A stretch of 37,715 nucleotides of DNA, taken from the NCBI GenBank assembly GCA_026413625.1, contig JAOAKO010000007.1, forward strand, positions 1 to 37,715. The letters run 5' to 3'. Source of the DNA: Microcaldota archaeon (lineage in GTDB: Archaea > Micrarchaeota > Micrarchaeia > CABMEP01). Within the stretch, counting starts at the first letter, position 1, and each line of letters starts with the position of its first letter. The notes beneath the pieces were generated by a model that was not told the DNA's origin, searched no databases, and worked only from the letters and a program-made list of their open reading frames with translations. The translations under genes were made by a program, and so were the position numbers. Shown piece by piece: positions 26,361 to 35,687 of the stretch.

Positions 26361-27071
26361 ATGCCATCTTTAGCTGTCAAAGAAGAAGAGGAAAAAGAAA
26401 AGAAGCGAAGGGAGGAGGAAAAGAAGAAGAAAGAGCAGGAATCTAAAGAGCAATTGCACCACCATACCGAGGCTAAAAAGGAAGCAGCCAAGGGAGAGCT
26501 TAAAGGAAGCCCTTTTGGAGAGGCAAAACCAATAATTGAAGTAGGCTATATGAAAGTGCACATAAAAGGAACGCTTGCATCAGAAAAATACGAACCTATA
26601 GTTAAGGAATCTCTGGCAGTTAAGACCATAGAAGAAGAAAAGAAGAGGGAAATGCAGAAAGAGCGCGAAAAATTGTCGGATGAAATTCAAAAAATCGAAG
26701 AGAATATAAGGAAGGACGAAGAGCTAATTAAACATATTCAAGAAGAGAGAAAGAAAGAAAGAGAAAAAACAGCAAAGGAAAAGGAATTAAAGGCAAAAGA
26801 ACGCGTGGAAAGGGAAAAAATTCGGGAAAAAATAAAACAGGAAAAAGAACAAATAAAGAAGCTCTTGGAAGAAGCAAAGAAAAAAGGTCTCATAGAGCCC
26901 ATTCAAGATATAGCAAAAGAATTGCTTGAAAGAGAAATTAAGAAGGGAACACCGCCGAGAAAAGCATTGCAAACAGTATTAATAATACTTAAGAGGCTGG
27001 GCCTTGTTAAGACAAAGAAAGAAAAGAAGTCAATATTTTCTTTCCTTAGGTCTATTTTAAAGAAAAAATAA
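26361..27071 (+). CDS. Lys/Glu-rich coiled-coil protein of unknown function
   Basis: 236 aa dominated by E/K heptads, hydrophobic-basic C-terminus. Confidence 0.6.
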   Translation: MPSLAVKEEEEKEKKRREEEKKKKEQESKEQLHHHTEAKKEAAKGELKGSPFGEAKPIIEVGYMKVHIKGTLASEKYEPIVKESLAVKTIEEEKKREMQKEREKLSDEIQKIEENIRKDEELIKHIQEERKKEREKTAKEKELKAKERVEREKIREKIKQEKEQIKKLLEEAKKKGLIEPIQDIAKELLEREIKKGTPPRKALQTVLIILKRLGLVKTKKEKKSIFSFLRSILKKK

Positions 27072-27081
27072 CGGTGTAGAG

Positions 27082-27840
27082 ATGTCCATTTCCGATACAA
27101 GGCAGAGGAAAGTCTTGCAACTGTACGATTCGCTGTTCCGCAAGTACGGGCCGCAAGGCTGGTGGCCGATCAGATCCTTAGCAGGAAAAAAAGGATTCGA
27201 CGAAAACGGATACCACAAAAATATATTCAATTATCCGAAAAAACCATGCCAAAGATTCGAAGTAGTGATCGGCGCAATACTTACTCAGAATACAAATTGG
27301 AAGAATGTGGAAAAGGCTCTCGATAATCTACTAGATTCAAATTTAGCATCACCCGATGCGATTTTAGAAGCCAATGAAAGGGATCTGTCTGAAAAGATCC
27401 GTCCAGCTGGCTATTACAATCAAAAGTCAATAAAGCTGAAAAGCGTCGCAAGATGGTTTACTGAGAATGACAGACATATCGCTAATTTGCACAATGTTGC
27501 AACAAGGTCTTCTCCCTCCTGCACGGATGTGGTGCTGAAAAATATTAATAAGGTAAGAGAGGAGCTTTTAAATGTGCATGGAGTTGGTTTTGAAACGGCG
27601 GACTCTATTCTTCTTTATGCATACAATCTTCCAATATTTGTTGTCGATGCATATACGAAAAGATTATTTAAGGATTTCGACATAATCTCTGCAGATAAGA
27701 TTCCGCATAAAAAAGAATACCATCTGTTACAGCATACTGTGCACGAGTCATTTGCGGATTTATCCCTTGCCCAAAAAACAAAAACATTCAATGAATTTCA
27801 CGCCCTGATAGTCGAATGGGGAAAGAATAACAAATACTGA
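27082..27840 (+). CDS. HhH-GPD family (endonuclease III-like) DNA repair protein
   Basis: FEVVIGAILTQNTNWKNVEKAL, LLNVHGVGFETADSILLYAYNLPIFVVDAYTKR; no C-terminal Fe-S cysteines. Confidence 0.85.
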   Translation: MSISDTRQRKVLQLYDSLFRKYGPQGWWPIRSLAGKKGFDENGYHKNIFNYPKKPCQRFEVVIGAILTQNTNWKNVEKALDNLLDSNLASPDAILEANERDLSEKIRPAGYYNQKSIKLKSVARWFTENDRHIANLHNVATRSSPSCTDVVLKNINKVREELLNVHGVGFETADSILLYAYNLPIFVVDAYTKRLFKDFDIISADKIPHKKEYHLLQHTVHESFADLSLAQKTKTFNEFHALIVEWGKNNKY

Positions 27841-27949
27841 AAAGAAAAACTTTTATATATGCTTGATATTTTAGAAAAGAATTTAAATATGAAAACATAT
27901 TATATATGAGGCGTCATTCAGATACTAAGAATAGAAGGAGCTGGATTAG

Positions 27950-28840
27950 ATGGAGATAGGCATTAAAGATATCAAAGAAGAGGCAATAAAAAGCCAAATC
28001 AAGCTTGAAACACAGCTCCTTTACAATCCACTTGTTACTTCTTATCTCAAATCTAATTTTGGAGAAAATTCAATTAAGGTCATTTCAGCAGCCATGGAAG
28101 AGATGACAGATGACGCTATAGCTGCAAGATGCAAGCTAAAGGTTGCAGAAGTCAGAGCCATTCTTAACAAATTATATAATTATAAAATGGCAGAATACAA
28201 AAGGATCAAGGACAGAGATACAGGTTGGTTCTCATATCTTTGGAAAATAGACGTTTCCAATATACTTGAAATCATCAAGGAACAAACAGCAAATCGAATA
28301 AGCGAACTTGATAGACACATAGAAAAAATGAATACTGAATTCATCTATTATTGTCCCCAGTGTTCAAAGACGAACCTCATTAGTTTCGACTTGGCGGCAG
28401 ACCTAATGTTCAGATGTCCCAACTGCGAGAGCAAATTGCTTGAAAAAGAGAAGGAATCTAAAGAATTTTACGAACAGGAGCTTGTGGAACTAAAGTCAAA
28501 ACACCTTTCTTTGCTTGAAGACATCAGAAAGTTTGAAGAGCTCAAGCGCCAGGAAGAAATCAGATTAAAAGAGCTCCAGGCAAAGATTGCAGAAATGACA
28601 AGAATCGAGGAAATCTCCAAGGCTGAAAGAAACAAAAGAAGGACTGAAAAGAAAAACAAAACAGCATCCAACAAAAAAACACATAAGAAGGTTCAATCTA
28701 AAAGAAATAATGCCAAAAGAGCCAAACAGACCGAACGTCCGCGTCAAAAATATATGGCAATCTCAAAAAAAGAAAAATCAAAAGTAAGCGCGGCTTCAAA
28801 GAAATTTAAGCTTCCAAAAACGGTAAGAAGGAAAAGATGA
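27950..28840 (+). CDS. tfe: Transcription factor E alpha with long basic C-terminal extension
   Basis: Winged helix followed by zinc ribbon YCPQCSKTNLISFDLAADLMFRCPNCESKL; about 70-aa Lys/Arg-rich tail. Confidence 0.85.
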   Translation: MEIGIKDIKEEAIKSQIKLETQLLYNPLVTSYLKSNFGENSIKVISAAMEEMTDDAIAARCKLKVAEVRAILNKLYNYKMAEYKRIKDRDTGWFSYLWKIDVSNILEIIKEQTANRISELDRHIEKMNTEFIYYCPQCSKTNLISFDLAADLMFRCPNCESKLLEKEKESKEFYEQELVELKSKHLSLLEDIRKFEELKRQEEIRLKELQAKIAEMTRIEEISKAERNKRRTEKKNKTASNKKTHKKVQSKRNNAKRAKQTERPRQKYMAISKKEKSKVSAASKKFKLPKTVRRKR

Positions 28841-28916
28841 TATGTTTAAATATTTTAAGATGAGATATCTATTCAATATTTTTGAATCGCATCAGCTATG
28901 GCGATCGGGTGAATTT

Positions 28917-29105
28917 ATGGACTATTCTGAATTTACAAAGTTTGAAATAGCAAGATTAATCGGTGCAAGAGCATTACAGCTTGCGATGGGCGCACCCCCC
29001 ATGATTGAGTTGCCAGAAAATACATTTGAACCCTCGGCAATCGCAAGGCTGGAATTCGAAAAAGGAGTTATTCCTCTTACTGTTTATAGAACAGATAAAA
29101 GTTAA
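28917..29105 (+). CDS. rpoK: RNA polymerase subunit Rpo6/K
   Basis: [32 protein letters not shown]...[21 protein letters not shown] at 28917 rather than 28842. Confidence 0.92.
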   Translation: MDYSEFTKFEIARLIGARALQLAMGAPPMIELPENTFEPSAIARLEFEKGVIPLTVYRTDKS

Positions 29106-29113
29106 TAGGTGAT

Positions 29114-29662
29114 ATGATGCTAGAATTGATATTGGGATTGATCGTATTAGTAGCGATAATAGTCGTATTAATATACAACAATTTAATCGTATTGAGAAAC
29201 AATATTGAAAATTCATGGGCTCAGATCGATGTTCAGCTGAAAAGAAGAGCTGACTTAATTCCAAATCTAGTGAATACTGTTAAGGGCTACATGAAGCATG
29301 AGAGGGAAACCTTAGAAAACATAACAAGAGCAAGGGCAGCAATCATGAGCGCTAAGACACCTAAAGAAGCTGCGCAGGCAGACAATATGCTTACTGCCGC
29401 TCTAAAATCTTTATTTGCGGTAGCTGAAAATTATCCAAATCTAAGGGCGAGCGAAAATTTCCTTAGGCTTCAAGAGGATCTTTCAGATACGGAAAATAAA
29501 ATCGCTTATTCAAGACAGATTTACAATGACAATGTCCTTGTATATAATCGAACAATTCAGACAATTCCAAACAATATAATCGCAGGTCTTTTTGGATTTA
29601 AAGAAAAAGAGTACTTTAAAGCGGAGGAAGAGTCTAAAAAAGCGCCCGAAGTGACTTTTTAG
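29114..29662 (+). CDS. lemA: LemA family protein
   Basis: N-terminal [48 protein letters not shown]. Confidence 0.93.
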   Translation: MMLELILGLIVLVAIIVVLIYNNLIVLRNNIENSWAQIDVQLKRRADLIPNLVNTVKGYMKHERETLENITRARAAIMSAKTPKEAAQADNMLTAALKSLFAVAENYPNLRASENFLRLQEDLSDTENKIAYSRQIYNDNVLVYNRTIQTIPNNIIAGLFGFKEKEYFKAEEESKKAPEVTF

Positions 29663-29681
29663 TTTCTATTTTTTAGCATTT

Positions 29682-30605
29682 TTATAACGTTTCAGTGAGT
29701 ATAATTAAACCGTTTCCTTTTCCAACCAATTCTTCTATCCTATTAGAGGCATAAACGGAATCTTGCGGCGTTTTATAGACTCCAAATACTGTACCTCCAG
29801 AACCAGCTAGAAGGGCGCATTCCGCCCCTGACTTTTTATAAACTTCCTTCACTTTGTGCAATATGGGATAAAGCTTGAATGCTACAAACTCAAAATCGTT
29901 GTGAGCAAGTTCGCCTATTCTTTTCCAGTCGCCACTTTTCAGCGCCTTTTTCATAAGACACAACTTCGCCATCAAAGCCTTGTCCAAATTTTCTCCATAT
30001 TCTTTTTTAATTTCGTCAATCATATTGTATAATGTAGCAGTTTTTGACGGGTATTCTGCCATATAGCCGGTTGGGATATAAAGAGATACATATCGTTTAG
30101 GCAAATGATATTTCTCTTTTATCTTATCCCCATATCTCTCAGCATAGGTTGTACAGCTGTACATTGCCTGGGGTACGTCCGCCCCTACTGTTGCACCGAT
30201 TTCATCCAATTCATCTTCGCTAAGTCCTAATTTAAAACGCTCATTTATAAATCTAATAACCGGCGCGGCATCCACTGCGCTTCCACCAAGTCCGCTGGCA
30301 ATAGGTATGTTTTTTTCTATATGTATCTCGTAATTGAGGCATTCAAACTTCAGCGATGTTCTTTCGCATATTTTTTGAATTGCCTTGTATACGCTATTGC
30401 TTTTGTCAAGTGGTATCGGCTTGTCACTTGTGATTTTTATTCCACTTCTTCCTTCTCTTATAATTATTCGATCTGATAGGTCTAAAGGTTGGAATACTGT
30501 GTTCAAAAGGTGATATCCTTTTTCGTCCTTGTTTTTAACATGCAAAAATAGATTCACTTTAGCATTAGCCCTAAAAACCACGGCGTTTTGTTGCGCGTTA
30601 AGCAT
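29682..30605 (-). CDS. ispE: GHMP kinase, IspE-like (CDP-ME kinase family)
   Basis: RANAKVNLFLHVKNKDEKGYHLLNTVFQPLDLSDRI; IPIASGLGGSAVDAAPVI; GADVPQAMYS; LLAGSGGTVFGV. Confidence 0.75.
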   Translation of the reverse strand: MLNAQQNAVVFRANAKVNLFLHVKNKDEKGYHLLNTVFQPLDLSDRIIIREGRSGIKITSDKPIPLDKSNSVYKAIQKICERTSLKFECLNYEIHIEKNIPIASGLGGSAVDAAPVIRFINERFKLGLSEDELDEIGATVGADVPQAMYSCTTYAERYGDKIKEKYHLPKRYVSLYIPTGYMAEYPSKTATLYNMIDEIKKEYGENLDKALMAKLCLMKKALKSGDWKRIGELAHNDFEFVAFKLYPILHKVKEVYKKSGAECALLAGSGGTVFGVYKTPQDSVYASNRIEELVGKGNGLIILTETL

Positions 30606-31274
30606 TTATTCACCTATTTCTTCCTCAAAGGGACCCAAAGTAAATCTCTTTTTAGGCGTTGACTTTTTAGTTTCTTTTTCCTTTACAACTTTCTTAAATT
30701 CCTCTACAAGGCCCTTCAATTCAGTCATTTCTTTTTTCAGCTCTACTATTTCTTCAGATAGCACAGAGATAGGATCTACTTTTTTTTCTTTCCTGCTCGA
30801 AATACTAGTTTTCATTTCTTTAACGATGTCATCTGCATTGAGTATACCTGGGAAATAAAAAGTGTCCGTTCCATGTATCTTAATTACCTTTATTTTGAAA
30901 ATTTTATCTATCAACGCAAGATTATCTTCATCACAATGTGCATCTGTTATCTGCACATAATCTATATACTTCTCTTTCTTATTTAATATTCCTTCTGATA
31001 TTTTAATCCCACGCTCGTCAATATACAGCGTCTTTGGTTTGATTATGAACGTATAAAACAAAAAGGCACCTATACCTGCAATTGCAAAAGTGATTATAAG
31101 CAATGTAAATATAACAACAGAGTTGTTTTGGCCAGAGGACAATTCTATTTTCAATCCTACTGAATCAAGCAGGTTTAGAATCATGTGTACTGTTCCCCAA
31201 AATATAATCAAAACTAAAAGTATTTTCAACCAAAGGGAAAACAGGTAGTATTTTGATGCGCAGACCTCTTTCAT
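30606..31274 (-). CDS. Membrane protein with PH-like domain and C-terminal coiled coil
   Basis: Two TM segments then LYIDERGIKISEGILNKKEKYIDYVQITDAHCDED pattern; overlaps upstream CDS by 4 nt. Confidence 0.55.
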   Translation of the reverse strand: MKEVCASKYYLFSLWLKILLVLIIFWGTVHMILNLLDSVGLKIELSSGQNNSVVIFTLLIITFAIAGIGAFLFYTFIIKPKTLYIDERGIKISEGILNKKEKYIDYVQITDAHCDEDNLALIDKIFKIKVIKIHGTDTFYFPGILNADDIVKEMKTSISSRKEKKVDPISVLSEEIVELKKEMTELKGLVEEFKKVVKEKETKKSTPKKRFTLGPFEEEIGE

Positions 31275-31897
31275 TCCATTCCACCCTTAATCTGATTATA
31301 ATGTATATTGTTGAATTCATATATATCTTTTTCTTCAGACATCCATTTTTGAACCAATTCCTCCTTTTTTCCAGATATCATTTCACTTCCAGTAGGATCA
31401 ACAAAATACCAGGTGTCCTTAAATTTAAATGAAACCGCTACTTTTGTGCCGTCATTTATTCCAACAACTACAAAACTATCGTAGTTATCAAGTGCAATAA
31501 GCAATGAACAAAGGAAAATAGACTTATCCATTGGATCCCCGCCCCTAAGTTTCATAATATCTTTAGGGGCCAACCAAAAGTCTATTGGTGTACGTATGGT
31601 CCTTATCCGCCTTATACACTCATGCGCCTCTTTTGCAGCAGCTAGAAAATCACGCTCATATATATAAGGCTTAAATTTAGTTTTTATCTCCTCGCTTAAT
31701 TGCTTTACCTCTGTATCTTTAGGATTAACCATAGCTTTTATATCCGCTATGGTCTTTGTTTCGCTTTGCTCTATTGTAGATCTGTATCTATCTATTATTA
31801 GCTCAAGCAGCTTTATTTTGTCTTTTAGTATGTTTATTTCATTTCTTCGCTCTATGAATTCTCCGCTTTTCGAAATGGGTTTAAATTCATCTGTCAT
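31271..31897 (-). CDS. Transglutaminase-like protein, probably lacking the catalytic cysteine
   Basis: IMKLRGGDPMDKSIFLCSLLIAL...WYFVDPTGSE; expected GGDCxDK Cys is Pro. Confidence 0.6.
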   Translation of the reverse strand: MTDEFKPISKSGEFIERRNEINILKDKIKLLELIIDRYRSTIEQSETKTIADIKAMVNPKDTEVKQLSEEIKTKFKPYIYERDFLAAAKEAHECIRRIRTIRTPIDFWLAPKDIMKLRGGDPMDKSIFLCSLLIALDNYDSFVVVGINDGTKVAVSFKFKDTWYFVDPTGSEMISGKKEELVQKWMSEEKDIYEFNNIHYNQIKGGME

Positions 31898-31944
31898 ATT
31901 AATCTAATGGTTGTGAGTATTAAAAACCTTCTCCCTGATAATCT

Positions 31945-32817
31945 TCAAACGCCAAGTGCGATTCGCAATAGATTTCTTAGACCGGGGGCAAGGCCAAATA
32001 TTATTATTAAAAGATACAAGAAATATCGTTCATTCTCATTGCCGGCTTCCTTTTCAATAATGTAAGAAGCGAAAACCGCAAAGGCAATTTTCGCAAAAAG
32101 ATATATTACAGTACCGTATGTTATAATTTCGCTTAAGAATCTTTCTATTACATGTTGCCCAAAATAACATATTCCTTGTTGAACACACAATGGAGAGAAT
32201 CTATTGAATATCTCTATGGCAACAAAACTAGAAACGCCATCTAATATATGGGCCAAAACTGCAAATCTGGGTATTATCCCATTTAGCGAATATCTCTTTA
32301 ACAATAAGTGTGCCATAATCGCAAACAACAAAGTAAAAGTCAAGATAATTGTCAAATATGTAAATTCCTTAAGCATGCTCAAAACAAGTATTACATGTGG
32401 GACAGCCAGTATTAATCCTATCAAAGGATATATCATAGGCCTCTTTAATTTTATACTTATGTATAGGGAAATAATAGCAATGGAACCAACCAGTACATAT
32501 ATTCCCGGCGTGACAGTCAGAAATCCATAATCGTAAATTCCACTTTCCAAGAAAGGGCCAAATAGCCAATAAAACGTATACTCTTTCCAGTTTATGCCAG
32601 ATTCTGTAGCATCGGTTATAACCCTAACAGTTGAGCCAAGCAGTATAAACGGAATGGTATATATGATCAGCTCTTTAGTGAAATGTTTTTTGAATTTTCG
32701 GTATATCAGAAATGCAACCAATATCGCTATAATGGCGTAGATCAATGTGTTGATTATATTGTAGCCACTTTTTTCAACTATAGGGTTAATGAAATAATCC
32801 TGAATTATGTCCGTCAT
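31945..32817 (-). CDS. DUF63-type archaeal membrane protein
   Basis: Multi-TM, NTLIYAIIAILVAFLIYR...LLGSTVRVITDATE, SFVAIEIF. Confidence 0.7.
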   Translation of the reverse strand: MTDIIQDYFINPIVEKSGYNIINTLIYAIIAILVAFLIYRKFKKHFTKELIIYTIPFILLGSTVRVITDATESGINWKEYTFYWLFGPFLESGIYDYGFLTVTPGIYVLVGSIAIISLYISIKLKRPMIYPLIGLILAVPHVILVLSMLKEFTYLTIILTFTLLFAIMAHLLLKRYSLNGIIPRFAVLAHILDGVSSFVAIEIFNRFSPLCVQQGICYFGQHVIERFLSEIITYGTVIYLFAKIAFAVFASYIIEKEAGNENERYFLYLLIIIFGLAPGLRNLLRIALGV

Positions 32818-32828
32818 TGCAAATCACG

Positions 32829-33608
32829 TTATATCCGCTTATATTCCATTCCATATTCATTAATAAATCCAATGATCTTTTTCCTTTGCTCCTGTCTGAG
32901 TCCTTTCCAATCTATATAAACACAATCTATCTCCTCCGTGGTTCTTTCAAACGCCTGAATAAAAGTCTCGTATTCTAAGGAATCTATAGCGTAATTCGGT
33001 ACGATATGTGCAAACGCAACGTTTCCTTCAAATTCGTGTTTATTAAACGCAGGGCAATAATGCCCGCCCCCTACTCCGATGCATATCTCATTAACATCTA
33101 TTTCTTTAACATTGTCTTCATATTCGCTTATAACCTCTCCAACTATCTTCCCATATTTTTCGATCTTCCATTCCCTTTCACTGCTACCTATCTCTATGAA
33201 TGCGCACGGTGTTGCGCAAAATGGACCGTGGTGATCCACTTCAAGAGTGACATTTAAATCAGCGCCCATTTCTTTGTTCTTTTCTTTAATTAACACAGCC
33301 ATAGATTTCATTTTTACAGGATCGCTAAATGATATTTCTCTATCCTTTCCACCCATCTCCGCTTTTCCCCAGTTTCCAGGCACGTGGATTGTAAAGGATG
33401 GCTTTCCGCTTTCACTTTTATGCTTACTTGCAAAAATAATAAATTCATCTTCTATTTTTTTAACTATCGAATCTGAATACAGCAACGATCCTTCTATCTG
33501 GACAAGGTCTTTTTCAGAGATGCCTGTTTTTCCATTTTCAATCATAGAAGAGAGGCGTAACGCCACGTTCGTTCCAGCCGGATCCTGCTTCGAATATAAA
33601 ATACGCAT
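32829..33608 (-). CDS. dtdA: D-aminoacyl-tRNA deacylase (archaeal type)
   Basis: EVDHHGPFCATPCAFIEIGSSEREW, GVGGGHYCPAF. Confidence 0.92.
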   Translation of the reverse strand: MRILYSKQDPAGTNVALRLSSMIENGKTGISEKDLVQIEGSLLYSDSIVKKIEDEFIIFASKHKSESGKPSFTIHVPGNWGKAEMGGKDREISFSDPVKMKSMAVLIKEKNKEMGADLNVTLEVDHHGPFCATPCAFIEIGSSEREWKIEKYGKIVGEVISEYEDNVKEIDVNEICIGVGGGHYCPAFNKHEFEGNVAFAHIVPNYAIDSLEYETFIQAFERTTEEIDCVYIDWKGLRQEQRKKIIGFINEYGMEYKRI

Positions 33609-33620
33609 TCGCTCACACCG

Positions 33621-34427
33621 CTAGAATGAAATCAGTCCAATAATAAGATATACGATTAGTCCTATAAATATAAAGGGAAGAAACATAGGCATATCTAATA
33701 CCGGCCATTTTCTTCGAAGTTTATTAAGGGTTTTTGCCTGCTTTTCGTCAGTCAGTCTTTTAATTCCGTATTTTCTAACCGTATTTTCATCTATTTTTTC
33801 AACTGCGAGAACATCTTCCGGCTCAATTTTGCTCTTCATCAGGATCATTTCTTCAACAAGATGCTCTTTAAATATTATAAAGAAAACAGATTCTACGAAC
33901 AAGAGAATCGCGACTAAAAATATCCAGAACGGAAAGAATGGAAACAGAACGAATAAGTATGACAATATGGCAAAGGAAATTGCGAGGGCAACAACTTGCA
34001 GCCATTGCAATACATTTACCTTTACTTTTCGTTCCATGAATTTTCTAGCCATCTTTGGCAAGTATTTGAGCATTATCCAAATCGAGGCAAGCATTGTCGC
34101 TATTGCCAAGATCATTAATATCGAAGGCATAATTCTTTCCTCTGCCATCGGGAAAACCGGGACTGCGGCGTATATCGCAGCTATTACAAAAACATCTGCC
34201 CCACCCAATTGTCCACTCTTATACAGCAGATAAAGAACCATCAACAACGGCAGAGCTATCGGAAGGAATTGCAAAAACAAGTTGTATTCAAATATATTTA
34301 CGACAAGCGAGATTGCAAGAAACAAATAAAGGAAAGCTTCAGGAACATTTTTTCTATTGAAAATATCATAGTAAGCTGCGATCCCAGTGCCACAAACAGC
34401 AATCAATATTCTTAATATTTCTATCAT
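33621..34427 (-). CDS. Prepilin peptidase-like A24 aspartic protease
   Basis: YYDIFNRKNVPEAF and GQLGGADVFVIAAI (GxGD-type) in multi-TM context. Confidence 0.75.
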   Translation of the reverse strand: MIEILRILIAVCGTGIAAYYDIFNRKNVPEAFLYLFLAISLVVNIFEYNLFLQFLPIALPLLMVLYLLYKSGQLGGADVFVIAAIYAAVPVFPMAEERIMPSILMILAIATMLASIWIMLKYLPKMARKFMERKVKVNVLQWLQVVALAISFAILSYLFVLFPFFPFWIFLVAILLFVESVFFIIFKEHLVEEMILMKSKIEPEDVLAVEKIDENTVRKYGIKRLTDEKQAKTLNKLRRKWPVLDMPMFLPFIFIGLIVYLIIGLISF

Positions 34428-34473
34428 CTTTACACCTTTGCATATTTAAATATCAATTTTAGTAGCATCTTTC

Positions 34474-35598
34474 TCACCAGAAGTCATCAAGCCATTCGCT
34501 ATGTATCGATGTTACGTTTAATTGCTGGCAAACCGCTTTTCGATTCAGAAGAGACGAAACGCTCGGCTGCGTTCTGCCGTCATCTCCGCTAATGAATTCC
34601 TTTATATAGGTTCCAGACTGCGACAATATTTTAAGTTTTATCGTCTTTTCATCAACAAGCTCGCTTTCAAGATTTTTTATCCATCTTTTTCTGATCTTAT
34701 CCGCCCTTCTAATCAATACTCTTTTAGGGGTTCTTTGCATAAGAAGTATTTGATTAGGAAGAAGTTTAAGTTCTTCTTTTTCGATAGGCGCATCAAGTCT
34801 TACTATCGCTTCGTATTCCTTGTCAAATTTTGCCCTTTTTATTATTTTTACAAATTCCTTATCTACAACTCTTTTAAGATCAACCTTAATTTTGCCGCAA
34901 TTACCATTTATCTTTCTACTTATTTCTTCAAGTTCTTTTCTATTCAAATCTCTTTTTATAGGATTGGTTATTTCCGCAACGAACGGCCTTCCACTTCCTA
35001 GCATCAAAACATCTATATCCTCCCTGCCGCTTCCATGAAGGATGACCTTGCTTCCTTTGGTCCCGACTTCATTTGCCAACACTCCCTCTATAAGCCCTTC
35101 GACAGACTCTTCCTTGCTGCCTTTCTTTTTTGTCTGTCTTATCCCTCTTTCTAATTTGTTATATGTGCCATATAAATAAAGAGGGGTTAGACATTTTATT
35201 ACGCTTCCGTTTTCAACATTATAAATTATTTTTATATCGGGATTCGGATCAAACTTATATTTGCTTTTCTTTTCTATTTTTTTCCCTATTTCTGCATTCA
35301 ATTCAGGCTTGATGCTTTTTGCGTTCTTTATATTCAAGTAATCCCAAATTTGCTCTTCTAACACCTCTGAAGCCTTCGGGATGGAAGTACCAATGCTAAA
35401 TGTACGAATTTCTCCCGTCGAGTTAATTTCCTTTAATATGCTATCAACTATTTCATCTAATTTAAGAAATAAACCGCGGCATAGTTTACAGTGTGATTCT
35501 TTTTCCATAAATTCTTTGCTTATTTTTTTAATACCGTTTCTTGACCAGCATCTTTTGCATACTCTAGGCTTGGCAAATTTGATTTTAGACATTTTCAT
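34474..35598 (-). CDS. pus10: tRNA pseudouridine synthase Pus10
   Basis: N-terminal zinc cysteines CKRCW...CKLC; GSGREDIDVLMLGSGRPFVAEITNPIKR; SQSGTYIKEFISGDDGRTQPSVSSLL. Confidence 0.9.
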   Translation of the reverse strand: MKMSKIKFAKPRVCKRCWSRNGIKKISKEFMEKESHCKLCRGLFLKLDEIVDSILKEINSTGEIRTFSIGTSIPKASEVLEEQIWDYLNIKNAKSIKPELNAEIGKKIEKKSKYKFDPNPDIKIIYNVENGSVIKCLTPLYLYGTYNKLERGIRQTKKKGSKEESVEGLIEGVLANEVGTKGSKVILHGSGREDIDVLMLGSGRPFVAEITNPIKRDLNRKELEEISRKINGNCGKIKVDLKRVVDKEFVKIIKRAKFDKEYEAIVRLDAPIEKEELKLLPNQILLMQRTPKRVLIRRADKIRKRWIKNLESELVDEKTIKLKILSQSGTYIKEFISGDDGRTQPSVSSLLNRKAVCQQLNVTSIHSEWLDDFW

Positions 35599-35687
35599 CC
35601 CATAAGTATAATTTACAGAATAATTTTAAATTGTATTTTACATATATAAATAAGCGATATATTAAATATGTGCTATTCAGGGATAAT

